This document shows, piece by piece, positions 6,644 to 14,016 of a stretch of DNA of 41,686 bases. Where the stretch lies: contig JBOEHG010000012.1 in assembly GCA_050633825.1 (NCBI GenBank), positions 1 through 41,686 on the forward strand. Reading direction: 5' to 3'. Positions within the stretch are counted from its first letter, which is position 1, and each line of letters begins with the position of its first letter. The notes beneath the pieces are model-generated. The model saw only the letters and a list, made by a program, of their open reading frames with translations. It was not told the origin of the DNA and ran no database searches. Position numbers and translations under genes: made by a program. The DNA is from CANLBN01 sp050633825 (GTDB taxonomy: Bacteria; Pseudomonadota; Gammaproteobacteria; Pseudomonadales; Cellvibrionaceae).

Positions 6644-7900
6644 ATGGAAAATCAAATTTTTGAGTTGCAGTACGCCATGGACACATTCTACTTTTTGATT
6701 TGTGGCGCACTGGTAATGTGGATGGCAGCTGGCTTTGCCATGCTAGAGTCTGGTTTAGTTCGTGCAAAAAACACGACTGAAATTTTAACTAAAAACGTCG
6801 CTTTGTTCGCGATCGCTTGTACGATGTACATGATTTGCGGCTACGACTTTATGTACGACGGCGGACTATTCTTGTCTGGTGTTGAAACCACTGGCAGTAT
6901 CGATGTTGCAGCAGCATTAGCAGCATCAGCTGAAAATGGTTTCGATGGCGATTCAGTTTATTCTGGCGCTTCTGACTTCTTCTTCCAGGTTGTATTCGTT
7001 GCTACTGCCATGTCGATTGTATCGGGTGCAGTTGCTGAACGTATGAAGCTTTGGGCATTCTTACTGTTTGCCGTCGTTATGACTGGCGTCATCTACCCAA
7101 TTGAAGGTGGTTGGACTTGGGGCGGTAAGTCTGTATTTGGTCTATTTGAATTGGATTACAGCGACTATGCGGGTTCAGGTATTGTTCATATGGCCGGTGC
7201 TGCCGCTGCACTAGCGGGTGTATTGGTACTGGGTGCACGTAAAGGTAAATACGGTCCTAACGGTGAAATCAACGCAATCCCTGGTGCTAACTTACCATTA
7301 GCAACTTTAGGTACGTTTATCCTTTGGATGGGTTGGTTTGGTTTCAACGGTGGTTCTACCTTAAAGCTAGGTGGTATTGCAGTATCTAACGAAGTCGCTA
7401 ACGTATTTATGAACACTAACGCAGCCGCGGCCGGTGGTCTTATAGGTGCGTTAATCGTGGCGCGTATTATCTTTGGTAAAGCCGATCTGACAATGGCGCT
7501 TAATGGTGCACTAGCAGGTCTGGTTGCTATTACAGCTGATCCTGCATCACCTTCTGCTCTAGGCGCAACAATTGTTGGTGCTATCGGCGGTATTATCGTT
7601 GTATTCAGTATCTTGACATTAGATAAGCTAAAAATTGATGATCCTGTAGGTGCAATCTCTGTACACGGTGTTGTTGGTATCTTCGGCGTACTGGCAGTTT
7701 GTGTGACCGGTGGTGCGAGCTTCGTTGGACAGATTGTTGGTTTATTGACCATCTTTATTTGGGTGTTTGTAACAAGCTTAGTTGCTTGGTTAATTATCAA
7801 AGCAGTTATCGGCGTACGTGTCTCTGAAGAAGAAGAGTTTGACGGTGTTGATATTTCTGAGTGTGGTATGGAAGCTTACCCAGAATTTGCTAGTAAGTAA
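6644..7900 (+). CDS. amtB: Ammonium transporter AmtB
   Basis: A 418-aa inner-membrane ammonium channel, with about 11 transmembrane segments and no obvious cleaved signal peptide. The conserved Asp174 in DYAGSGIVHMAG corresponds to E. coli Asp160, and the twin pore histidines are His182 and His341 (ISVHGVVG). FGFNGGST and the N-terminal GFAMLESGLVRAKN are also typical. The cytoplasmic tail (about 393-418) ends VDISECGMEAYPEF, the region that docks GlnK. GGAGAG precedes the ATG. The gene sits between two PII genes and is followed by a terminator at 7919-7948, so glnK-amtB forms one transcription unit. Length and motifs are complete and function is secure. Confidence 0.96.
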   Translation: MENQIFELQYAMDTFYFLICGALVMWMAAGFAMLESGLVRAKNTTEILTKNVALFAIACTMYMICGYDFMYDGGLFLSGVETTGSIDVAAALAASAENGFDGDSVYSGASDFFFQVVFVATAMSIVSGAVAERMKLWAFLLFAVVMTGVIYPIEGGWTWGGKSVFGLFELDYSDYAGSGIVHMAGAAAALAGVLVLGARKGKYGPNGEINAIPGANLPLATLGTFILWMGWFGFNGGSTLKLGGIAVSNEVANVFMNTNAAAAGGLIGALIVARIIFGKADLTMALNGALAGLVAITADPASPSALGATIVGAIGGIIVVFSILTLDKLKIDDPVGAISVHGVVGIFGVLAVCVTGGASFVGQIVGLLTIFIWVFVTSLVAWLIIKAVIGVRVSEEEEFDGVDISECGMEAYPEFASK

Positions 7901-7918
7901 TCGATTGGCCTCTGTGTA

Positions 7919-7948
7919 TCGAAAAGCCCGGTGTTTACCGGGCTTTTT
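7919..7948 (+). terminator. Rho-independent terminator after amtB
   Basis: AAAGCCCGG pairs with CCGGGCTTT around a short TGTTTA loop and is followed by a run of T. It lies about 20 bp past the amtB stop codon. Confidence 0.9.
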
Positions 7949-8075
7949 TGTATCTGTTAGAAGCTTGGTTTGGACGCTTTCGTGTTATTCCTATTTATGC
8001 TATTTGCTGATATGCTTCAATCAACTTCCAAAACAGAATAATACTTATAACAATTAAGAGAATAAGGAAAACGCT

Positions 8076-8414
8076 ATGAAACTTGTTACTGCTGTCATTA
8101 AACCATTTAAACTTGATGATGTGCGTACTGCTTTGTCTGAAGTAGGTGTTCAAGGCATGACGGTGACTGAAGTAAAAGGCTTTGGTCGCCAAAAAGGCCA
8201 CACTGAATTGTATCGCGGCGCTGAATACGTGGTGGACTTCCTGCCGAAGGTCAAGCTTGAATTGGTGATAGATGATTCCATGGTAGACCAATCCGTTGAA
8301 GCTATTACCAAAGCTGCCCATACGGGTAAAATTGGCGATGGTAAAATCTTTGTCACCTCTGTCGATGAAATTCTTCGTATTCGTACAGGCGAAACCGGCG
8401 CAGATGCTGTTTAA
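8076..8414 (+). CDS. Second PII family nitrogen-regulatory protein
   Basis: A 112-aa PII paralogue with the same length and the same T-loop as the first (Tyr51 in HTELYRGAEYVVDFLPK), plus AAHTGKIGDGKIF and RIRTGETGADAV. It differs mainly at residues 60-80 (VKLELVIDDSMVDQSVEAIT) and near the C-terminus. Both copies are expected to be uridylylatable and to bind 2-oxoglutarate. AAGGA precedes the ATG. It is cut off from amtB by the terminator at 7919-7948 and has no sigma-54 promoter that I can find, so it may be expressed separately and more constitutively, acting like GlnB. Whether to call it glnB or glnK cannot be settled without knowing the other PII genes of the genome. Confidence 0.93.
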   Translation: MKLVTAVIKPFKLDDVRTALSEVGVQGMTVTEVKGFGRQKGHTELYRGAEYVVDFLPKVKLELVIDDSMVDQSVEAITKAAHTGKIGDGKIFVTSVDEILRIRTGETGADAV

Positions 8415-8431
8415 TTAATAAACACTTTCTT

Positions 8432-8472
8432 TAAAGCCTGCTGGTTATTATAGTTTCCAGTAGGCTTTTTTG
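8432..8472 (+). terminator. Rho-independent terminator after the second PII gene
   Basis: AAAGCCTGCTGG pairs with CCAGTAGGCTTT (one G-T wobble) around an AT-rich loop, followed by a T-run. It starts about 18 bp past the stop. Confidence 0.9.
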
Positions 8473-8727
8473 TTTCTACTAGTAAGTTTTGATATAACAA
8501 TTGCCATTTTTCCTGCCTTATAACACCCTAGCCTCCGCTTGCTTCTCTCGATAACAAAAAAAACTAAAAACTCCCTCACATTTTTATGTGACATGCCGTT
8601 AAATCAACTATAAATAGGGTGCAGATTTTATTTATTTTAGATTTAGAAAGTTGGCTTTGTTAAATATAAGTCAACCGATGGATAAAGTCGGTAACGAATA
8701 GAAGTGCAAGCTAGAGAGTAAAGTCGT
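8473..8727. other. Intergenic region upstream of sutA
   Basis: No gene is seen. A perfect inverted repeat TCACAT-TTTT-ATGTGA occupies 8576-8591. Its half-sites are in the opposite order to a CRP site, so it is not called as one. The sutA promoter must lie here, but I cannot choose a convincing one. Confidence 0.4.
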
Positions 8728-8958
8728 ATGTCAGATAATCATGGTAATTTTGAAAGCATTCCCCACACAGATGGCATTGCCGTTGATGTGGACCTGTTAG
8801 AGTCTTCTGCTGCTCGTAAGCAAGCCGAGCGAGATGAGTTGAGTCGCCAAGTTGAAGAGTTTCTGGCATCTGGTGGGCAAATCGATGAGGTTGCCGCGAA
8901 TGTATTGGCTGATCCACCTAAAAAACCAACCAGCAATTATGGCAGCCAACCTATCTAA
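8728..8958 (+). CDS. sutA: SutA-like RNA polymerase-binding protein (short form)
   Basis: A 76-aa hydrophilic protein. The helical core ARKQAERDELSRQVEEFLASGG followed by ADPPKKP...YGSQPI closely resembles the core and C-terminus of Pseudomonas SutA, an RNA-polymerase-binding protein that raises transcription of rRNA and maintenance genes during slow growth. The Pseudomonas protein is about 105 aa with a long, strongly acidic N-terminal tail; here the tail is only about 25 residues and mildly acidic. The location between amtB/PII and xerC matches the pseudomonad order. AGAGAG lies upstream of the ATG. The assignment rests on remembered family sequence, not a search; the role in this organism is inferred. 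Confidence 0.7.
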   Translation: MSDNHGNFESIPHTDGIAVDVDLLESSAARKQAERDELSRQVEEFLASGGQIDEVAANVLADPPKKPTSNYGSQPI

Positions 8959-8995
8959 GGGTTAAGTCCTTTGTTTGGGTTTTTTAATTGAAGTG

Positions 8996-9029
8996 TTGCC
9001 TGAAAAATTATGCATAATTTTTCAGGCAA
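8996..9029. terminator. 34-bp perfect palindrome between convergent sutA and xerC
   Basis: The sequence from 8996 to 9029 equals its own reverse complement (TTGCCTGAAAAATTATG and its complement), giving a hairpin with up to a 15-bp stem and TGCA loop. A/T runs lie within the arms instead of a T-tract after the stem. A bidirectional terminator is the likeliest reading; a protein-binding palindrome is possible. Confidence 0.55.
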
Positions 9030-9108
9030 TGTTAAAAGAGTTTCAATTTTTCCTTGAACGACCCTTCCTGCACCAGCTCTTAATTATTTCCATATTAATT
9101 ACTACCGC

Positions 9109-10005
9109 TTATTTGTTTTTCTTCTGTGCTCTTGGGTGAGCATTATCATACACTTTGGCTAAGTGCTGAAAGTCTAAATGCGTATAAATTTGAGTGGTTG
9201 TAATATTTGCATGACCTAATAATTCTTGTACCGCCCGTAAATCACCGCTGGACTCAAGCATATGACTTGCAAAAGAATGGCGTAACATATGGGGGTGAAC
9301 GGGTTGCTCCAGCTGTTGGTCGATACCGAGTTTTTTTAATCGTTGTTGTATACTGCGTTGCCCTAAGCGTTTCCCACGTTGAGAAATAAATACAGCTGTT
9401 TCATCGTCGGCAATAGTTTGTTTACGATAAGATAGCCATATTGTCAGTACATCCTTTGCTATTTTTCCAACAGGTAGCATGCGAGTTTTTTGCCCTTTAC
9501 CGGTTACTGTAACCATGCCATTACTTAAGTCGAGTTCATCAGTATTTAGTTCGACTATTTCAGATAAACGTAATCCGGATGAATATAATAGTTCAGCTAT
9601 TGCACGATCACGAACATCGAGAAAATTGTCAGACTTAACATTTAATAATTGATTAACTTCATCTGCATCAAGTACTTTTGGTAATGCTTTTTTATTTTTA
9701 GGTGGGCGTACACCATCGCAGGGGTTTTTTTGTAACCAACCTTGCCGAATGCAAAAATCAAATAAACTACGCATGGCAGACAACCATCGTTGTAGGCTTC
9801 TTGGGCTGAGCGTTTGCTGGTGAAGTGTTGCCATGGTTTGGCGAATGTAACCTGAGTCTGTTGCTTCAATCGATAATTCAGGGTGCAGCGCGATCATTTT
9901 TTTTATATCGCGTAAATAATTATCATGAGTTTGCAGGGAGGCTTGGCGCTCTGTCCGTAAATATTGGGAGAAGTGGTAAGTCGCTTGCTCGATCGTTAGC
10001 GACAT
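9109..10005 (-). CDS. xerC: Tyrosine recombinase XerC
   Basis: A 298-aa site-specific recombinase that, with XerD, resolves chromosome dimers at dif. The N-terminal SAM-like domain covers about 1-95 and the catalytic domain about 105-290. All active-site residues are present: Arg146 (GLRLSEI), Lys170 (VTGKGQK), His239 and Arg242 (HMLRHSFASHML), His265 (LLGHANI) and the nucleophile Tyr274 (TTQIYTHLD). XerC rather than XerD is favoured by its place in the lptM-lysA-dapF-DUF484-xerC operon, a gammaproteobacterial hallmark. Its start lies 4 nt after the DUF484 stop, implying translational coupling. Confidence 0.95.
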   Translation of the reverse strand: MSLTIEQATYHFSQYLRTERQASLQTHDNYLRDIKKMIALHPELSIEATDSGYIRQTMATLHQQTLSPRSLQRWLSAMRSLFDFCIRQGWLQKNPCDGVRPPKNKKALPKVLDADEVNQLLNVKSDNFLDVRDRAIAELLYSSGLRLSEIVELNTDELDLSNGMVTVTGKGQKTRMLPVGKIAKDVLTIWLSYRKQTIADDETAVFISQRGKRLGQRSIQQRLKKLGIDQQLEQPVHPHMLRHSFASHMLESSGDLRAVQELLGHANITTTQIYTHLDFQHLAKVYDNAHPRAQKKNK

Positions 10006-10009
10006 CTGA

Positions 10010-10735
10010 TTATTTCTCCGGTATATACGACACTATAATTCGACTTAAGACATCGGCTATAAAGTTCAAAAATAATGTGTTCATGCTGGAGCGATAATAA
10101 TTGGGATCGCGGTTAGCAATTGCCAGAATGCCAAGAAGACGATTATCAATGATGAGAGGAGTAATCGCTGTTGAGCCAATGTCACTGGCGTGTTTTTTAA
10201 AGATAAAGGTTTGTTCATCATCGGAGAGTTGACCGCAAATGGCTCGACGATTATGAATAATATTGGAAAGATAGTCTTCAGCGATCTCATGGTTTATTAA
10301 GCGAGCTTGTTTGTTCGCAGGCGAAGGGAAGTTATTTTCTTCTGATGCAATTAACAGTAACTGTGAATAGTGAATATCAAATTCGCTTTGAAAGCTAAAA
10401 AATAATGCATCCAAGCAGTCGTCTAACTGCCGCATGTCTAACATAGCAAGGACGAGGCGTTTAGTCTTTTCAAATAGCGTGTCGTTGGTGCGAGCATTTT
10501 CTAATAATTTATTTAAGCGATGCCGCATATCCATATTACGCTCACGTAAAACGGATACCTGACGCTCTACCAAAGAAATTGCACCGCCACCGGGCTGATG
10601 AGGTAGATTCATGTCTGCCAGTAAGGCTGGTTTGTCACTTAAAAAATCAGGATTTCGGCGCAGGTAATCCGTCACCTGATCTTCGGTTAATGCTGTCAGT
10701 ACGGGAATATCATTGGTATTTGATGTGTGAGACAT
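10010..10735 (-). CDS. DUF484 family protein (GAF-like)
   Basis: A 241-aa cytoplasmic protein of the DUF484 family (E. coli YigA relatives). The N-terminal segment VTDYLRRNPDFLSDKPALLADMNLPHQPGGGAISLVERQVSVLRERN is diagnostic and leads into a coiled coil. The remainder (about 100-240) has a GAF-type fold pattern including LGILAIANRDPNYYRSSMNTLFLNFIADVLSR. The molecular function of this family is not established; it always accompanies dapF and xerC. Here it lies 3 nt after dapF and 4 nt before xerC, so the three genes are tightly coupled. Confidence 0.9.
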   Translation of the reverse strand: MSHTSNTNDIPVLTALTEDQVTDYLRRNPDFLSDKPALLADMNLPHQPGGGAISLVERQVSVLRERNMDMRHRLNKLLENARTNDTLFEKTKRLVLAMLDMRQLDDCLDALFFSFQSEFDIHYSQLLLIASEENNFPSPANKQARLINHEIAEDYLSNIIHNRRAICGQLSDDEQTFIFKKHASDIGSTAITPLIIDNRLLGILAIANRDPNYYRSSMNTLFLNFIADVLSRIIVSYIPEK

Positions 10736-10738
10736 AGC

Positions 10739-11569
10739 TTATAACTTAATTTGTCCGTGAAAAGTTGTTTCTGCAGGTCCCGTCATCATAACCGGATGTC
10801 CTTCACCTTGCCACTGAATAGACAAACGCCCCCCTTGAAGGTTGGCCATTACCTTTTCATCTAATAAATTTTGCAAGCGACCGGCAACGACAGCGGCGCA
10901 CGCTCCAGTACCACAAGCCAAGGTTTCGCCAACGCCGCGTTCATAGACACGGAGGTCAATTTCGTTGCGAGATTTAATGGCCATAAAGCCAGCGTTAACA
11001 CGATTAGGAAAAAGGGTATGTGCTTCTATCTCAGGGCCTTGCGTTAATACCGGGGCATCAGCAACAGAGTCAACTACAGTAACGGCATGCGGGTTGCCCA
11101 TAGAAATAGCGCTGATATCAATCGTTGTTTCCTTTAACGGTAAGGCATAAGTCAGCTGACGTTCACTTGCATTAAATGGAATTTGCTGAGGATTAAGTTC
11201 AGGCGTGCCCATATCAACGGTAATATCGCCATTGCCTTCAACATTAAGGATCATACGGCCATTACAGGTTTCTACGGTAATACGTGATTTACCCGTTAAT
11301 TGTCGGTCGCGTACAAATTTGGCGAAGCAGCGAGCACCGTTACCGCAGTTTTCGACTTCAGAACCATCGTGATTAAAAATGCGATAGCGAAAATCAACAT
11401 CGGCATGTTGGGGTGTTTCGACGATCAGTACTTGATCACAGCCCACACCAAAACGCCGATCTGCCAGCGTTCTAACACGTTCAGTCGAAAGTGTTACACG
11501 CTGATTAATGCCGTCAATAACAACAAAATCATTGCCTAAACCATGCATTTTAGTGAATTTTAGTCGCAT
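10739..11569 (-). CDS. dapF: Diaminopimelate epimerase
   Basis: A 276-aa cofactor-independent epimerase that converts LL- to meso-diaminopimelate for lysine and peptidoglycan synthesis. The two catalytic cysteines are Cys75 in ENCGNGARCF and Cys219 in ACGTGACAAV. The N-terminus FTKMHGLGNDFVVID is canonical, and GNPHAV (159-163) is also present. Length matches the family (about 274). It follows lysA by 77 bp and precedes DUF484 by 3 nt. No anomalies. Confidence 0.97.
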   Translation of the reverse strand: MRLKFTKMHGLGNDFVVIDGINQRVTLSTERVRTLADRRFGVGCDQVLIVETPQHADVDFRYRIFNHDGSEVENCGNGARCFAKFVRDRQLTGKSRITVETCNGRMILNVEGNGDITVDMGTPELNPQQIPFNASERQLTYALPLKETTIDISAISMGNPHAVTVVDSVADAPVLTQGPEIEAHTLFPNRVNAGFMAIKSRNEIDLRVYERGVGETLACGTGACAAVVAGRLQNLLDEKVMANLQGGRLSIQWQGEGHPVMMTGPAETTFHGQIKL

Positions 11570-11646
11570 ACTAATCCGAATTTTTTTCTAAATGAGCATC
11601 AATAACTTTAATAAGCGTACTATAAAGTGATTGTGTACAGATGCAA

Positions 11647-12894
11647 TTAGTCAATCAACTTTTCGCCACGCATTAAGTCTTCAATGCTTTCTCGTTCCCG
11701 AATTACGTGTACTTGATCGCCATCAACCAATAACTCGATAGCCCGCCCGCGACTATTGTAATTGGAGCTCATAGTAAAACCGTAAGCGCCTGAAGACATG
11801 AGTGCCACTCGGTCACCGGCTTCCAGTGCCAGTTCTCTATCCTTTGCTAGAAAATCTCCGGTCTCGCAAACTGGGCCGACTAAGTCCCATTGCATAGCTG
11901 CTGCACTGGACGTTTCCTTTAAAGGCAATACGTTTTGCCATGCTTGGTAGAGCGAAGGTCTTATATTGTCATTCATGCCAGCATCTATAATGGCAAAATT
12001 CTTATGGGCCGTTGGTTTTAAATATTCAATACTGGTGAGTAATACCCCGGCATTAGCAGCAATGGAGCGACCCGGTTCCAAAGACAAGGATACTGTTCGA
12101 CCACCCAGGCGTGCTTTAATTTCACCGAGGTAATCAGCAATAGCAGGTGGTTGTTCATCGTTATAAGTGACACCTAAGCCGCCACCAAGGTCCAGATGTT
12201 CTATGTTGATGCCTAGATCTGCAAGGCGGTCTATTAAGCGCAGCACACGATCTAATGCATCCAGAAAAGGATCTATCGTTGTTAGCTGAGAGCCGATATG
12301 GCAATCAACACCTTTAATATCGAGGTGCGGCAGGCTGGCAGCATATTCGTAGACATTGATTGCTTCTTCGATATCAATACCGAACTTATTTTCTTTTAGG
12401 CCGGTAGAGATATAGGGGTGAGTTTGCGCATCCACATCAGGATTGACTCGGAGAGAAACCGGTGCTTGTTGATTCATGGCTGCTGCGACTTCATTTAGGC
12501 GCGTTAGCTCAGCGGTTGATTCCACGTTAAAGCAATAAACCCCCGCTTCGAGTGCGCGTTGCATTTCAGCTGATGTTTTAGCGACACCAGAGAAAACGAT
12601 TCGAGAGGGATCTCCCCCTGCCTTCAGAACGCGCTCTAGTTCGCCAATGGAGACAATATCAAAACCGGCGCCTAAGCGGGCCAGTATGTTGAGGACGGCA
12701 ATATTAGAATTAGCTTTGACCGCATAACAAATCATCCCTGGGTGGTCTCCCAGAGCCTGTTGATACGCCATAAAATGCCGTGTAAAAGCGGCGCGGCTAT
12801 AGACATAAGCCGGTGTGCCAAATTGATTAGCAATGTCGGATAGCGACGCTTGTTCACAGAGCAATTGGCCCTGCTGGTAGTGGAAATCGTTCAT
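11647..12894 (-). CDS. lysA: Diaminopimelate decarboxylase
   Basis: A 415-aa PLP enzyme catalysing the last step of lysine synthesis, meso-DAP to L-lysine. It is a fold-type III (alanine-racemase-like) barrel with PLP lysine Lys60 in CYAVKANSN. HIGSQL and the glycine loop LDLGGGLGV bind PLP phosphate and substrate; GPVCETGDFLA carries the dimer-interface cysteine; GAYGFTMSSNYNSR closes the C-terminal domain. It lies 24 bp downstream of lptM and upstream of dapF, so two enzymes acting on DAP are made from one transcript. Confidence 0.97.
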   Translation of the reverse strand: MNDFHYQQGQLLCEQASLSDIANQFGTPAYVYSRAAFTRHFMAYQQALGDHPGMICYAVKANSNIAVLNILARLGAGFDIVSIGELERVLKAGGDPSRIVFSGVAKTSAEMQRALEAGVYCFNVESTAELTRLNEVAAAMNQQAPVSLRVNPDVDAQTHPYISTGLKENKFGIDIEEAINVYEYAASLPHLDIKGVDCHIGSQLTTIDPFLDALDRVLRLIDRLADLGINIEHLDLGGGLGVTYNDEQPPAIADYLGEIKARLGGRTVSLSLEPGRSIAANAGVLLTSIEYLKPTAHKNFAIIDAGMNDNIRPSLYQAWQNVLPLKETSSAAAMQWDLVGPVCETGDFLAKDRELALEAGDRVALMSSGAYGFTMSSNYNSRGRAIELLVDGDQVHVIRERESIEDLMRGEKLID

Positions 12895-12918
12895 AATTAC
12901 TATCTATATGACCATCTA

Positions 12919-13074
12919 TTAACGCGTGGGTTTGGCAGGTTCTTTTTCACTGTTTTTATCGGTATTACTGTTGTCAGAAGAAGGTGCTTCAAGGGGTAAG
13001 GTCAAAGGGCCCGTTTGGCCACATGCAGTACATAGCACGATACTGACAAAAATAAGTGCGATAAGATTTTTCAT
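12919..13074 (-). CDS. lptM: LPS assembly lipoprotein LptM (YifL family)
   Basis: A 51-aa lipoprotein. The N-terminus MKNLIALIFVSIVLCTAC has a basic start, hydrophobic core and lipobox LCTAC (Cys18), followed by the family signature GQTGPLTLP. The tail is polar and rich in Ser, Asn, Lys and Glu, hence disordered. LptM binds the LptD/LptE translocon and assists LptD maturation in E. coli. It is the first gene of the leftward operon with lysA, dapF, DUF484 and xerC, as in other gammaproteobacteria. Confidence 0.92.
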   Translation of the reverse strand: MKNLIALIFVSIVLCTACGQTGPLTLPLEAPSSDNSNTDKNSEKEPAKPTR

Positions 13075-13251
13075 AAGGAATTCAACCTGTTAGCTAAGCT
13101 GTATTATATAGCTAATCGCACATCTATTACGAATGTAAACGTCATATTTGTTATGAATGAGCGATCTAAAGCAAAGTGAAATTCATCCATAGCCAATAAA
13201 TCAGCTGGGCAGTATACTTTTGCCGCCTTTAACAACGAAAGGAGAAGAATA
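13075..13251. promoter_or_regulatory. Divergent promoter region lptM operon / cyaY operon
   Basis: This 177-bp spacer must carry promoters for both directions. An imperfect dyad (TTAGCTAAG ... TATAGCTAA, about 13090-13115) lies close to lptM. I cannot assign the elements. Confidence 0.35.
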
Positions 13252-13659
13252 ATGAATAAACGTTTCTATTTAGGTTTTATCGCTGTTGCGATTTATGTGG
13301 TGGTGTTTGAAGGGGTGCTTCATGGTGGCCTTTTAAAAGGCTTGTATCAGGCGACAGCTACTGTGTGGCGTCCCGAAGAAGCAATGGAGTCATTTTTTCT
13401 GTGGATGCTAATGGGGCAGTTATTGTTTGCTTTTATGTTCTGCCTTATATTTACGTTTACCCGTTGTCAAACGACCCTTAAGCAAGGGGCTACTTATGGT
13501 TTGGCCATGGGTTTTTTAATGAGTTCGATATCGCTGATTTATTACTCTGTGTTACCTATACCTATGGCCTTATTGGTTTGGTGGCTAGTCGGCGGCATTG
13601 TAGAAACGATTATTGCAGGTGCATTGTTTGCCTGTATTTATACGCGAGATAGTGATTGA
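13252..13659 (+). CDS. Conserved small membrane protein of unknown function
   Basis: A 135-aa protein with four predicted transmembrane segments: about 7-27, 48-68, 82-103 and 107-129. A soluble loop LLKGLYQATATVWRPEEAMES follows the first segment. I do not recognise a named family, though the phrase GLYQATA..WRPEEAM in a four-helix protein recurs in my memory of bacterial hypothetical proteins. AAAGGAGAAG before the ATG is an excellent ribosome binding site. It is 18 bp upstream of cyaY and probably cotranscribed. There are no charged catalytic motifs; a structural or transport-accessory role is possible but not shown. Confidence 0.8.
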   Translation: MNKRFYLGFIAVAIYVVVFEGVLHGGLLKGLYQATATVWRPEEAMESFFLWMLMGQLLFAFMFCLIFTFTRCQTTLKQGATYGLAMGFLMSSISLIYYSVLPIPMALLVWWLVGGIVETIIAGALFACIYTRDSD

Positions 13660-13677
13660 TTTTTAGAGGTATCCTAT

Positions 13678-14016
13678 ATGAATGACAATGACTATATTGA
13701 AAAGTCAGAAGCGCTCTATGCTCAAATTGAAGAGATGATTGATGACATGATAGCGGAGCAAGATGTTGCGCTAGATTATGAAAATGGTGGCGGCGTGTTG
13801 ACAGTATTATGCGAAGATACTGCTACTCAAGTTATTATTACCCGGCAAAAACCTATACATCAAATTTGGGTTGCTGCAAAGTCAGGCGGTTTTCATTGTG
13901 ACTATGTTGATGGCGATTGGTATTGCGCTTCTACAGAAGAGGAATTGTCGATGCTTTTGTCGCGCGTATGTTCGGAACAATCACATAGTGCGATATCTTT
14001 CGCTACTTTTTCTTAA
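13678..14016 (+). CDS. cyaY: Iron donor / Fe-S assembly protein CyaY (frataxin)
   Basis: A 112-aa bacterial frataxin homologue, a regulator of iron delivery and cysteine desulfurase activity in iron-sulfur cluster assembly. The acidic first helix (LYAQIEEMIDDMIAEQDVALDYE) is the iron-binding ridge. The beta-sheet core GGVLTVLCED...QVIITRQKPIHQIWVAAKSGGFHCDY carries the signature (QIWxAxxSGGxHF). Length is normal (family about 105). It overlaps the 3' end of cyaA by 4 nt, tail to tail. AGAGGTATCC precedes the ATG. Confidence 0.93.
   Translation: MNDNDYIEKSEALYAQIEEMIDDMIAEQDVALDYENGGGVLTVLCEDTATQVIITRQKPIHQIWVAAKSGGFHCDYVDGDWYCASTEEELSMLLSRVCSEQSHSAISFATFS

Noticed and set aside
7186..7800. 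A 204-codon open frame on the reverse strand
   Set aside because: It lies wholly inside amtB, whose protein is strongly conserved. Its translation is low-complexity Pro/Ile/Ala-rich, as expected from an antisense shadow of a glycine/alanine-rich membrane protein.
7975..8005. Possible sigma-54 promoter for the second PII gene (TTTGGACGCTTTCGTGTT)
   Set aside because: The GG-N10 position is followed by GT rather than GC and the flanks are poor; the essential -12 GC is missing.
8576..8591. TCACAT-TTTT-ATGTGA considered as a CRP site upstream of sutA
   Set aside because: CRP sites read TGTGA-N6-TCACA; here the half-sites are in reverse order with a 4-bp centre, so it is not a CRP site.
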